A DNA stretch of 14,767 nt, from contig JACRIR010000072.1 in the NCBI GenBank assembly GCA_016215705.1, positions 1-14,767 on the forward strand, given 5' to 3'. This document shows, in pieces, positions 7,860 through 14,419 of the stretch. Position 1 is the first letter of the stretch; each line of letters begins with the position of its first letter. The position numbers were made by a program, and so were the translations under genes. Source of the stretch: Candidatus Poribacteria bacterium (GTDB taxonomy: Bacteria; Abyssobacteria; SURF-5). The notes under the pieces are model-generated. The model was not told the origin of the DNA. It did no database searches and saw only the letters and a program-made list of their open reading frames with translations.

Positions 7860-9017
7860 CTATTGACCGGCAGCAGCTTCTTTTATAAGGTGGCGGGCGA
7901 TTATGTTTCGTTGTATCTGGTTGGTTCCTTCGTATATCTGGGTGATCTTGGCGTCACGCATCATTTTCTCGACCGGGTATTCCTTCATGTAGCCGTAGCC
8001 GCCCATAATCTGAACGGCGTCGGTTGTGACGCGCATCGCCATATCCGAGGCGAATACCTTCGCCATCGCGGAGTCCTTCGAGACGTCCTTGCTGCCGGCG
8101 TCTATCATGCGGGCCGTCGAGTAGACAAGCGCCCGGGCGGCCTCTATTTGCGTGGCCATGTCGGCGAGCATGTGCTGTATGGCCTGGAACGACGTGATTG
8201 ATTCACCGAATTGCCTGCGGCCGCGCGCGTATTGTATCGCTTCATCGAATGCGCCCTGGGCCAGTCCCACTGCCTGCGCCCCGATGCCGGGACGCGTGTT
8301 GTCGAGCGTTCGCATCGCCACGACAAAGCCCATGCCCTCGCGGCCGAGGACGTTCTTCCTGGGGACGCGGCAGTCCTCGAAGAAGATTTCGCGTTGGAGC
8401 GAGGCGCGTATCCCCATTTTGTTTTCCTTGCGGCCGAATGTCATGCCGGGGGCGCCGTCCTCGACAATGATAGCGGTCGCGCCACGGCTGCCGCGGCTCT
8501 TGTCGGTCATTGCGAAAATGGTGTAAATTTGGGCCTCTCCCGCGTTTGTGATCCACTGCTTGCGGCCATTGAGGACGTAGAAATCGCCGTCGGCCATGGC
8601 GGTTGTTTCGATCGCGCCTGCGTCGCTGCCCGCATTGGCTTCGGTCAACCCGAAGGCGGCCAGCGCCTTGCCGGAAGCCACTTCGGGCAGATACTTTTGT
8701 TTCTGTTCTTCGGTTCCGGCCACGAGTATGGGGAAGGACCCGAGGGCGGTCGCCGCAAAACTGGCGCAAACGCCCGCGCACACGCGCGCAATCTCTTCGA
8801 TGGCAAGACACAAGCCGAGACACCCGCCGCTTGTGCCGCCGTATTCTTCGGGGATAAAGATTCCGGTGAGGTTCGTCTTCGCAAACTCATTCATTATCTC
8901 GCGCGGGAATTCGGAGGCATCGTCAAGCTGCGCGCGGACGGGTCGAATTTTTTCCAGCGCGAGCTTACGGGCCAGTTGGCGAATCGCCTTCTGCTTTTCG
9001 TTCAGAAAATAATCCAT
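7860..9017 (-). CDS. Acyl-CoA dehydrogenase (FAD-dependent)
   Basis: Oxidises acyl-CoA to trans-2-enoyl-CoA, passing electrons through FAD to electron-transfer flavoprotein. At 385 aa it has the usual length. Visible family motifs are GLTEANAGSDA (about 123-133), the FAD-contacting WITNAG (155-160), RRQFG (267-271), QIMGGYGY (336-343) and IYEGTNQIQR, where E363 is the expected catalytic base. The ATG at 9017 has GGAGG six bases upstream. The first 53 bases overlap the 3' end of rnc in another frame. The last gene of the fatty-acid synthesis operon, it is a beta-oxidation or acyl-chain-tailoring type enzyme; chain-length or branched-chain preference cannot be read from the sequence. Butyryl-, isovaleryl- or glutaryl-type substrates remain open. 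The Glu position at the C-terminal side argues against an isovaleryl-type base placement. Confidence 0.95.
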   Translation of the reverse strand: MDYFLNEKQKAIRQLARKLALEKIRPVRAQLDDASEFPREIMNEFAKTNLTGIFIPEEYGGTSGGCLGLCLAIEEIARVCAGVCASFAATALGSFPILVAGTEEQKQKYLPEVASGKALAAFGLTEANAGSDAGAIETTAMADGDFYVLNGRKQWITNAGEAQIYTIFAMTDKSRGSRGATAIIVEDGAPGMTFGRKENKMGIRASLQREIFFEDCRVPRKNVLGREGMGFVVAMRTLDNTRPGIGAQAVGLAQGAFDEAIQYARGRRQFGESITSFQAIQHMLADMATQIEAARALVYSTARMIDAGSKDVSKDSAMAKVFASDMAMRVTTDAVQIMGGYGYMKEYPVEKMMRDAKITQIYEGTNQIQRNIIARHLIKEAAAGQ

Positions 9018-9858
9018 GCTCGGCCTCCGGTTTGTTCTCTGATGGGACAGTTTTGCTGTTGGCGGATGAGTGGGCAGAGCCGTCCGTCGGGTCCGGCTCG
9101 GGATTTTCCTGCAATTTCAGCAAGGCGTTGCGCGCAGCGTTCTGCTGGGCCTCTTTCTTGTTTCGGCCAAAGCCGGCGCCATATGGTTTGTCATTGATGG
9201 TAAGCGCCACCTCGTAGGTTCGCTCATGTGGCGGCCCGGATTCGTTCACGACGGTATACCTGGGCAGCATCTGGAAACGAGACTGCGTGACTTCCTGGAG
9301 CATGGACTTATAGTCCATCTTGTGCTGGTCGTGGTCGAGACGCTCGATCTCATCGCCGAAATGGTTCATGATGAACTGGTGCGCGGCTTTGAGCCCACCG
9401 TCGAGATAAACCGCGCCGATGATGGCCTCCATCGCGTCGGCCAGCAATGAATTGCGCCGCCGCCCGCCGCCGAGTTCCTCTCCTTTGCCCAGTCGTATGT
9501 AAGGGCCGATGCCTATTTTTTTTGCGACGAGTGCGAGCGTGGTTTTGCTCACGACGGCTGCGCGCAGCTTGGTGAGTTTGCCCTCGTAATACATGGGGTA
9601 GCTGTCAAAAAGCTCGTGGCTGACGACGAGTTCGAGAACCGCGTCACCCAGGAACTCCATTTTTTCGTTGTGCGGGCGTCTCTCGTCGGGAAGCTCATTG
9701 ACAAAAGAAGAGTGTGAAAGCGCTTGATCCAGCAGTTTCAGCCGCCGGAAACGCACCCGCATCGTCTTTTCGAGGTCCTTGAGCGCCTTTCGTCTGGGCG
9801 GCTCTATAGGATGTGAGCGCTGTCGGTCATTCGAATTTTTTGAAGATGAGAGTTGCAT
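8965..9858 (-). CDS. rnc: Ribonuclease III
   Basis: Double-strand-specific endoribonuclease that processes rRNA precursors and structured mRNAs. The signature HNEKMEFLGD (63-72, metal ligands E65, E68 and D72) and LLADAMEAIIGAVYLDGG (D141, E144) are intact, followed by a dsRNA-binding domain (about 182-250) with KKEAQQNAARNALL. A 47-residue polar, Pro/Ser/Glu-rich tail follows, making it 297 aa against about 226 in E. coli. The ATG at 9858 lies inside fabF (32-bp overlap) without a clear ribosome site; the next Met (33) would cut into the first conserved helix, so the upstream start is kept. The tail's last 53 bases overlap the acyl-CoA dehydrogenase start and its ribosome site. Linkage of rnc to acpP-fabF is common in bacteria. 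Confidence 0.95.
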   Translation of the reverse strand: MQLSSSKNSNDRQRSHPIEPPRRKALKDLEKTMRVRFRRLKLLDQALSHSSFVNELPDERRPHNEKMEFLGDAVLELVVSHELFDSYPMYYEGKLTKLRAAVVSKTTLALVAKKIGIGPYIRLGKGEELGGGRRRNSLLADAMEAIIGAVYLDGGLKAAHQFIMNHFGDEIERLDHDQHKMDYKSMLQEVTQSRFQMLPRYTVVNESGPPHERTYEVALTINDKPYGAGFGRNKKEAQQNAARNALLKLQENPEPDPTDGSAHSSANSKTVPSENKPEAEHGLFSERKAEGDSPTGP

Positions 9859-11071
9859 TGGTTCCGCCGAATCCGAACGAGTTACTCATGGCATAATCCA
9901 CTTTCATCTCGCGAGCCAAATTAGGGACGTAGTCGAGATCGCACTCGGGGTCGGGCTCCTCGTAGTTGATGGTTGGCGGCACGACGCCGTTCTTTATCGA
10001 GAGAAGCGTCGCGACCGCTTCCACTCCGCCTGCCGCCCCCAGGAGATGCCCCATATGCGACTTGGTCGAACTGATGCAGAGTTTGCGCGCATGCTCGCCG
10101 AAAACGGTTTTGACCGCTTCGGTCTCGAGCTTGTCGTTGAGGTGGGTGGAGGTTCCGTGCGCGTTGATGTAGTCCACGACATCCGGAGAGACGCGGGCGC
10201 TTCGCAGGGCCGCGCGCATCGAGCGCGCCGCGCCGTCGCCGTCGGGCGAAGGAGCGGTTATATGATATGCGTCGGCAGACATGCCGTAGCCGACGATCTC
10301 GCCGAGGATGCTTGCGCCGCGCGCCCGGGCGTGCTCGAGTTCTTCGAGCAGTACGATGCCGGCGCCTTCTCCCATTACGAACCCGTCGCGAGTGCGGTCG
10401 AACGGCCGACTTGCGCGCTCGGGCTGGTCGTTACGGGAAGTTGTGAGCGCCCGCATTGCGCAGAAGCCTGCAAAACCTACGGGCGTCAGACAGGCCTCGC
10501 TGCCGCCGGCGAGCATGAGGTCGGCCTCGTCGCGCTCGATGATGCGGTAGGCGTCGCCTATCGCGTGGCTGCCGGTCGCGCAGGCAGTGCTGACGGCGGC
10601 GTTTGGTCCCTTGAGGCCGAAGTTCATGGCGACAACGCCCGCTGCCATATTGATGATGAGCATGGGTACGAAAAACGGGCTGATGCGCTTTGGTCCTTTT
10701 TCGAGATACACCAGGTGCTGGTCTTCGATGGTGGTCATGCCGCCGACGCCGGAGCCGATGAGCACACCGAAGCGATCGCGATCGACTTTTTCAAGGTCAA
10801 TCCCCGAGTTAGCAAGGGCCAGTTTGCCGGCGGCAAGCGCAAAATGAGTGAAGCGGTCGGTCCGTTTGACTTCCTTCGGCGAGAAATAATCTTCGGCGTT
10901 GAAGTTTTCGACCATGCCTGCGACTTTCGAGGAATAGTCGGTCGTGTCGAAATAGGTCAGGCGTTTCGTTCCTGAGCGGCCCTCTTTGAGGGATTCCCAG
11001 AACTTGTCGAGTGTATTGCCCACCGGCGAGATAACGCCGGCGCCGGTTATCACGACACGTCTTTGCGTCAA
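9827..11071 (-). CDS. fabF: 3-oxoacyl-[acyl-carrier-protein] synthase II (KAS II)
   Basis: Condenses malonyl-ACP with acyl-ACP in the elongation cycle of type II fatty acid synthesis. The 414-aa protein has the Cys-His-His site: C164 in VSTACATG, H305 in NAHGTST and H342 in MGHLLGAAGG, with K337 nearby. The N terminus (TQRRVVITGAGVISPVG) and C terminus (NSFGFGGTNATLIFKKF) are typical. The start codon is TTG, supported by GGGAG seven bases upstream and by the absence of an in-frame ATG nearby. It follows acpP after an unusually long 231-bp gap that holds two heptamer arrays and a hairpin repeat, so a separate promoter for fabF-rnc cannot be excluded, though I see no convincing one. It overlaps rnc by 32 bp. 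Confidence 0.97.
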   Translation of the reverse strand: MTQRRVVITGAGVISPVGNTLDKFWESLKEGRSGTKRLTYFDTTDYSSKVAGMVENFNAEDYFSPKEVKRTDRFTHFALAAGKLALANSGIDLEKVDRDRFGVLIGSGVGGMTTIEDQHLVYLEKGPKRISPFFVPMLIINMAAGVVAMNFGLKGPNAAVSTACATGSHAIGDAYRIIERDEADLMLAGGSEACLTPVGFAGFCAMRALTTSRNDQPERASRPFDRTRDGFVMGEGAGIVLLEELEHARARGASILGEIVGYGMSADAYHITAPSPDGDGAARSMRAALRSARVSPDVVDYINAHGTSTHLNDKLETEAVKTVFGEHARKLCISSTKSHMGHLLGAAGGVEAVATLLSIKNGVVPPTINYEEPDPECDLDYVPNLAREMKVDYAMSNSFGFGGTNATLIFKKFE

Positions 11072-11093
11072 TGTTTGTCTCCCAGGAAAGTCA

Positions 11094-11135
11094 GTTCATG
11101 GTTCACGGTCTACGGTATACAGTCTACGGTTGAGA
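11094..11135. repeat. Degenerate 7-bp tandem array, 6 units
   Basis: Six heptamers start with GT in phase on the + strand, including GTTCATG, GTTCACG and two copies of GTCTACG. The first unit is identical to a unit of the array at 14632-14701, more than 3.5 kb away. It lies about 20 bp upstream of the fabF start, so it is inside the transcribed acpP-fabF spacer. Confidence 0.75.
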
Positions 11136-11163
11136 AGATAAGAATGAGTTGGGTTTCCAAGCC

Positions 11164-11211
11164 GAATCCAACTGTTTCTTTCGTAGTTAACTCCGCCAGA
11201 GGTGGAGTCAG
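11164..11211. repeat. Dispersed hairpin repeat, copy 1
   Basis: Shares the blocks TGTTTCTTTC, AACTCCGC, AGAG, GG and TCAG, in the same order and nearly the same spacing, with 11640-11685. The core forms a stem of ACTCCGCC (11190-11197) with GGTGGAGT (11201-11208) around an AGA loop; one pair is G-U. Both copies follow a heptamer array in + orientation. The pairing is kept although the bases differ between copies, which suggests the structure matters. Confidence 0.5.
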
Positions 11212-11229
11212 GGCGCTTCCCGCAAGAAA

Positions 11230-11250
11230 GTCGAAAGTTGAAGGCCGAAA
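11230..11250. repeat. Degenerate 7-bp tandem array, 3 units
   Basis: Three heptamers, GTCGAAA, GTTGAAG and GCCGAAA, lie in the acpP-fabF spacer. Short on its own, but it has the same period as the other arrays and lies between hairpin repeat copy 1 and the acpP stop. Chance occurrence cannot be excluded for so few units. Confidence 0.45.
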
Positions 11251-11302
11251 CGGGTTCGCTTCCTTCAAAACCAATCCCGAGAAGCTTTCTGTGGTCCACC
11301 GG

Positions 11303-11536
11303 CTACAGATTCTTTATGAATTCTATCGCATTTCGAACGGTTATGATCTTCTCGGCCTCTTCGTCGGTTATCTCGATTTCGAACTCGTCTTCGAGCGTCA
11401 TAATGAGTTCGACGACGTCAAGCGAGTCAGCGCCGAGGTCGTCAATGAATTTGGCATCGTCGGTCACCTGTTCGAGATTGATGTCGAGCTTTTCGGCGAT
11501 TATTTCCTTTATTCTTGCGTCGCTCACCTGGACCAT
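11303..11536 (-). CDS. acpP: Acyl carrier protein
   Basis: Small acidic carrier that holds growing acyl chains on a 4'-phosphopantetheine arm. The 77-aa sequence has the attachment motif [10 protein letters not shown] with S38 and the usual four-helix pattern ending in IEFIKNL. The ATG at 11536 has AGGA about seven bases upstream and a stronger GGAG at 12. It is flanked on both sides by more than 200 bp of repeat-rich spacer, unlike the tight packing of the rest of the operon. A perfect inverted repeat sits just upstream of the ribosome site. Such isolation could let acpP be expressed more highly than its neighbours, as is usual for ACP, but no separate promoter was recognised with confidence. 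Confidence 0.97.
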   Translation of the reverse strand: MVQVSDARIKEIIAEKLDINLEQVTDDAKFIDDLGADSLDVVELIMTLEDEFEIEITDEEAEKIITVRNAIEFIKNL

Positions 11537-11552
11537 GCCCGATTCCTGCTCC

Positions 11553-11570
11553 TTTCGTTAGTCAACGAAA
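11553..11570. promoter_or_regulatory. Inverted repeat in the acpP leader (operator or RNA hairpin candidate)
   Basis: TTTCGTT and AACGAAA form a perfect 7-bp inverted repeat around AGTC, ending two bases before the GGAG upstream of acpP on the - strand. In RNA it would be a short hairpin next to the ribosome site; in DNA it has the size of a repressor half-site pair. No known fatty-acid regulator motif (FapR, FadR, FabR) was recognised. Confidence 0.4.
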
Positions 11571-11593
11571 CCCTCCTAAGAAAATGGCCTAAA

Positions 11594-11643
11594 GTCCAAA
11601 GTCTAAGGTCCAAAGTCCAAAGGTTTCAGGTTTGAGGTTGAAC
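11594..11643. repeat. Degenerate 7-bp tandem array, 7 units with a one-base slip
   Basis: Seven heptamers starting GT on the + strand. The first four are GTCCAAA-like (one is GTCTAAG); after one extra base the last three are GTTTCAG, GTTTGAG and GTTGAAC. The array lies between the acpP start and hairpin repeat copy 2, in the fabG-acpP spacer. Confidence 0.7.
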
Positions 11644-11685
11644 CCATGTGTTTCTTTCACGAACAACTCCGCGCAGAGCGGTCAG
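11640..11685. repeat. Dispersed hairpin repeat, copy 2
   Basis: Diverged copy of the element at 11164-11211, sharing TGTTTCTTTC (11649-11658), AACTCCGC, AGAG and TCAG. Its core stem is CCGC (11669-11672) with GCGG (11678-11681) around a five-base loop. It partly overlaps the last unit of the heptamer array. Orientation is the same as copy 1. Confidence 0.5.
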
Positions 11686-11705
11686 ATGCTCTCCAGAGCC
11701 CATGC

Positions 11706-11744
11706 TTATCCGGGGACACCATGCGGCATGGTGTCCCCGGATAA
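11706..11744. repeat. Perfect palindrome, 19-bp arms, one-base centre
   Basis: The arm TTATCCGGGGACACCATGC is followed by a single G and its exact reverse complement, ending 9 bp after the fabG stop in transcription order. There is no T-run after it on either strand, so it is not a canonical intrinsic terminator, though as RNA it would be a very stable hairpin able to protect the upstream fabD-fabG message. The shape fits a repetitive extragenic palindrome; a REP-associated transposase is the likely mobiliser if so (inference). Confidence 0.85.
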
Positions 11745-11753
11745 ACTCTCGCG

Positions 11754-12497
11754 TCACATCGCCATACCGCCGTCGGAGCGGATGACCTCGCCCGTTATGT
11801 AGTCTGAGGCGGGCGCCACGAGAAATTTCACGACTTCAGCCACGTCTTCCGGCTTTCCCATTCGGCCGAGCGGAATGAGTCTCAAGAGTTCCTCTTTGGT
11901 TTTGTCCGGCAGTCCCTCGGTCATGGCCGAGGAGATCAGGCCCGGCGCCACGCAGTTGACGGTTATGTTGCGAGAGGCGAGCTCGCGCGCAACCGATTTT
12001 GTGAAACCGATGACACCGGCTTTCGCGGCGCAGTAATTGGCCTGGCCGGCATTGCCGACGACGCCGACGACGGACGTTATGTTGACTATCTTGCCGCTGC
12101 GCTGTTTGAGCATCGTGCGCGCGACCGCCTTCGTGCAGTTGAATGTTCCCTTTAGATTCGTGTCGATTACTTTATCCCACTCGTCCTCTTTCATCCGGAG
12201 GAGCAGGTTGTCGGAGGTGACTCCGGCGTTGTTCACGAGGATATCGATGCGGCCGGCGTCCCTGAGAACGTCGTTCACGAGCCGGCCGACCGATTCGACT
12301 TCGGTAACGTCAAGCCGGTATGGACGCGCGCGGCCGCCTTCGGACTCGATGTGGTCCGCGGTTTCTTTGCCGGCCGCGAGGTTGCGGCTGCATACGGCGA
12401 CGGTTGCGCCCTCTCTCGCAAGCGCGAAGGCAATGGCCCGCCCGATGCCGCGCGAACCGCCTGTGACTATCGCCACTTTCCCTTCAAGCGCCTTCAT
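11754..12497 (-). CDS. fabG: 3-oxoacyl-[acyl-carrier-protein] reductase
   Basis: NADPH-dependent reductase of the fatty acid elongation cycle, a short-chain dehydrogenase. The 247-aa protein shows the cofactor motif TGGSRGIGRA (12-21), NNAG (89-92), and the catalytic set N114, S142, Y155 and K159 (YCAAK). The C terminus ITGEVIRSDGGMAM is typical of FabG. The ATG overlaps the fabD stop as ATGA, so the pair is translationally coupled. Downstream, a perfect palindrome and a 217-bp spacer separate it from acpP. Many SDR paralogues exist, but the position between fabD and acpP makes FabG the clear call. Confidence 0.97.
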   Translation of the reverse strand: MKALEGKVAIVTGGSRGIGRAIAFALAREGATVAVCSRNLAAGKETADHIESEGGRARPYRLDVTEVESVGRLVNDVLRDAGRIDILVNNAGVTSDNLLLRMKEDEWDKVIDTNLKGTFNCTKAVARTMLKQRSGKIVNITSVVGVVGNAGQANYCAAKAGVIGFTKSVARELASRNITVNCVAPGLISSAMTEGLPDKTKEELLRLIPLGRMGKPEDVAEVVKFLVAPASDYITGEVIRSDGGMAM

Positions 12498-13420
12498 GAT
12501 TTCTGCGCAAGGGCCTCGACGGAATCGGGCCCGTCCACATTCAGACCGACCGTTGAGCCGTTGGTTCGTTTGAGGAGTCCCGTAAGCACTTTGCCCGGGC
12601 CCACCTCGATAAACGTGGCTACACCTTCCTCGAGCATCCGCTCGACTGTGAGCTGCCAGCGAACGGGATTGTATATTTGTTCGACAAGCTTGTTCCGAAT
12701 CTGCGCGGGGTCATCCGTGAGCGACGCCGTGACATTCGGGAAGAAGCTTATTGCAGGCGCTGCCAGGGGCGTCTTCATGGCGTAGGGCTCGAACTCGTCG
12801 GCGGCCGAACGCATCAAGCGCGAGTGGAACGCGCCCGAAACCTGAAGCGGGATCACGCGCCTGGCGCCGCGTCGCATGGCTTCGTCGCCTGCCGTCTTCA
12901 CGGCATTTCGCTCACCCGAGATAACCACTTGTCCCGGCGAGTTGATATTGGCGACATCGACTACTCCGTCGCTGACACCCGCACAGATTTCTTCCAGCGT
13001 CTGTGCGTCGAATCCGAGGACAGCGCACATAGCGCCGCCGTTGGCTTCGCACGCCCGCTGCATCGCCGTCGCGCGGGCGCTCACAAGCGCGAGCGCATCC
13101 TCGAACGTTATTGCGCCGGCCGCTACAAGGGCGGAATACTCGCCCAGGCTGTGTCCGGCGACATAGTCGGGCGAAAGGCCCATTTGCTCCATGACTTTTA
13201 TGAGCGCTACGCTAACCACAAAGATTGCGGGCTGAGCGTAAACGGTCTGTTTGAGGGTGTCTTCGGGTCCGTCGAAGATTATGCGGCGCAGGTCTTTTCC
13301 GAGCGATTGTTCCGCCTGGTCGAAAACGATTCGGGCTTCTGCGAATCGCTCGCATAGTTCCCGGCCCATACCAACGTACTGGCTTCCCTGGCCGGGGAAT
13401 ATCCACGCGGTCTTGCCCAT
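12494..13420 (-). CDS. fabD: Malonyl-CoA:ACP transacylase
   Basis: Transfers malonyl from CoA to ACP, supplying the extender for fatty acid synthesis. The nucleophile S91 lies in AGHSLGEYSA, R116 and H199 (VSGAFHS) complete the site, and GQGSQ (10-14) gives the oxyanion-hole Gln. The start is set at ATG 13420: AGGAG ends five bases before it, and the protein then begins MGKTAWIFPGQGSQ. A GTG at 13426 in frame is rejected because it overlaps that AGGAG. The 308-aa length is usual. It follows rpmF after 76 bp; plsX and fabH, which normally stand there, are missing. It overlaps fabG by four bases. Confidence 0.97.
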   Translation of the reverse strand: MGKTAWIFPGQGSQYVGMGRELCERFAEARIVFDQAEQSLGKDLRRIIFDGPEDTLKQTVYAQPAIFVVSVALIKVMEQMGLSPDYVAGHSLGEYSALVAAGAITFEDALALVSARATAMQRACEANGGAMCAVLGFDAQTLEEICAGVSDGVVDVANINSPGQVVISGERNAVKTAGDEAMRRGARRVIPLQVSGAFHSRLMRSAADEFEPYAMKTPLAAPAISFFPNVTASLTDDPAQIRNKLVEQIYNPVRWQLTVERMLEEGVATFIEVGPGKVLTGLLKRTNGSTVGLNVDGPDSVEALAQKS

Positions 13421-13496
13421 CTTCACTCCTAAGAAAGAGGCGAGACACAGCTCGCTTTATTATCCCGCGAAGCGCGTGATGATTCGCAATAATGAA

Positions 13497-13676
13497 TCAC
13501 TCGGCGACCGTTACGACCTGTCGTCCATTGTAGAACCCGCATTCGGGGCAGACCCTGTGGGCCAAGACGGGCTTTGCGCAGTTCGGGCACTTCATGACGT
13601 TTTGGGCTTTAAGGGCGCGATGCGCTCGCCGTTTGTCCCTTCGCGTGCGCGATATTCTGCGTTTTGGTTGGGCCAT
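13497..13676 (-). CDS. rpmF: 50S ribosomal protein L32
   Basis: Zinc-ribbon protein of the large ribosomal subunit. I translated it by hand: 59 aa, starting MAQPKRRISRTRRDKRRAHR, with CPNC (30-33) and CPEC (45-48) as the zinc ligands. GGAGG lies eight bases before the ATG on the - strand. The basic N terminus and Cys spacing are those of four-Cys (zinc-binding) L32. It is cotranscribed with the upstream DUF177 gene, as in many bacteria. A TGATTC/GAATCA inverted repeat (13480-13499) overlaps the stop codon, but it has no T-run. Confidence 0.96.
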   Translation of the reverse strand: MAQPKRRISRTRRDKRRAHRALKAQNVMKCPNCAKPVLAHRVCPECGFYNGRQVVTVAE

Positions 13677-13689
13677 TGTTATTCCTCCA

Positions 13690-13748
13690 TCTTTCTTATC
13701 CGCGGATTTCTGTCTTCAGGTTCCAGCTTCTTTGTTATCTACAGATTT
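13690..13748. repeat. Word-like direct repeats between DUF177 and rpmF
   Basis: Two 20-base segments, 13690-13709 and 13729-13748, match at 16 of 20 positions. The first contains the palindrome ATCCGCGGAT. Between them lie weak heptamers (GTCTTCA, GGTTCCA). The whole spacer looks made of short degenerate words like the other intergenic regions here, but with less regular period. Confidence 0.4.
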
Positions 13749-13757
13749 CGCTGATTT

Positions 13758-14300
13758 TTACGGATTTTGCCGCTTCTCTTTCAGTTTTCCTTTCAAGTCC
13801 TTCAGCTTCTCGAAAGGCGACGATATGGCATCCAGCTCGCAGGCGCAGGGGGCCACGTTCAGGTCTGCGCCGCACTGTGGGCAGAGCCCTTTGCATTCGT
13901 CGCTGCACACCGGTTTGACGGGCAGATTCACGATCAGAAGCTCTCTGGTCTCATGCAGGAGGTCTATGACGTCCTCCTTGTAGAAAGAGAGGTCAACGGC
14001 GGGTTGATCGGCCATTTCTTCTTCTCGTGTCGCCATGTCACGCTCCGGCACGCAGAGAACATTCATAGCCATCTCGACCGGCATGGCAAAACTTGCCAGG
14101 CAGCGGCTGCATTCGGAAGTGATTGATCCCTTAAGTGTTCCGGTCACGTAGACGTCGTCATCGCTCCTGGTGGCGCGGCCGGTGAAAGCGATATCTTCCC
14201 GGAGATTGTAGCCGCGGAAATTCAGATTCACCTCCGACGGCTCGAATTTCGTCTCGATATCTTGTCCCTCTTCGGGAATCTTATCAACACGAATTTTCAT
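13758..14300 (-). CDS. yceD: DUF177 (YceD-family) protein
   Basis: A 180-aa member of the DUF177 family, whose E. coli and plant members are linked to 23S rRNA accumulation; the biochemical role is not settled. A Cys pair, CSRC (64-67), precedes the family hallmark CSDECKGLCPQCGADLN (C132, C136, C140, C143), followed by C152 and C154, suggesting zinc binding. The C-terminal 20 residues are strongly basic (KLKDLKGKLKEKRQ), fitting RNA contact. The ATG at 14300 has only a weak ribosome site. It is the first gene of the - strand operon, 81 bp upstream of rpmF, and is read from the promoter at 14593-14621 through a long leader. Confidence 0.92.
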   Translation of the reverse strand: MKIRVDKIPEEGQDIETKFEPSEVNLNFRGYNLREDIAFTGRATRSDDDVYVTGTLKGSITSECSRCLASFAMPVEMAMNVLCVPERDMATREEEMADQPAVDLSFYKEDVIDLLHETRELLIVNLPVKPVCSDECKGLCPQCGADLNVAPCACELDAISSPFEKLKDLKGKLKEKRQNP

Positions 14301-14312
14301 GGTCTTGAAATA

Positions 14313-14327
14313 ACGGCTTCAAGCCGT
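14313..14327. promoter_or_regulatory. Short palindrome in the DUF177 leader
   Basis: ACGGCTT and AAGCCGT form a 7-bp inverted repeat around a single C, 12 bp upstream of the DUF177 start. A -35-like TTGACT lies just upstream of it on the - strand (about 14335-14340), so it could be an operator of a second, weaker promoter; no good -10 is visible, so this is tentative. Confidence 0.3.
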
Positions 14328-14419
14328 GGTTGTAAAGTCAAGTGCTGAAAAAGGGCTCGGGAACTTGACGGAATGAGCGGCGTCAGGAAACAAATCCTGT
14401 GCGTTTATTCCTTATTGTG

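Noticed and set aside
9779-10975. 398-codon open frame on the + strand opposite fabF, and a 328-codon one opposite the acyl-CoA dehydrogenase (8211-9197)
   Set aside because: Both are antisense shadows of clearly identified genes, caused by GC-rich codon use; the proteins have no recognisable motifs and no ribosome sites.
13421-13426. GTG at 13426 as the fabD start
   Set aside because: It overlaps the AGGAG ribosome site; the ATG at 13420 has correct spacing and gives the standard N terminus.
13480-13499. Terminator after rpmF from the TGATTC/GAATCA inverted repeat
   Set aside because: Weak AT-rich stem with an eight-base loop and no T-run; fabD follows closely and is probably cotranscribed.
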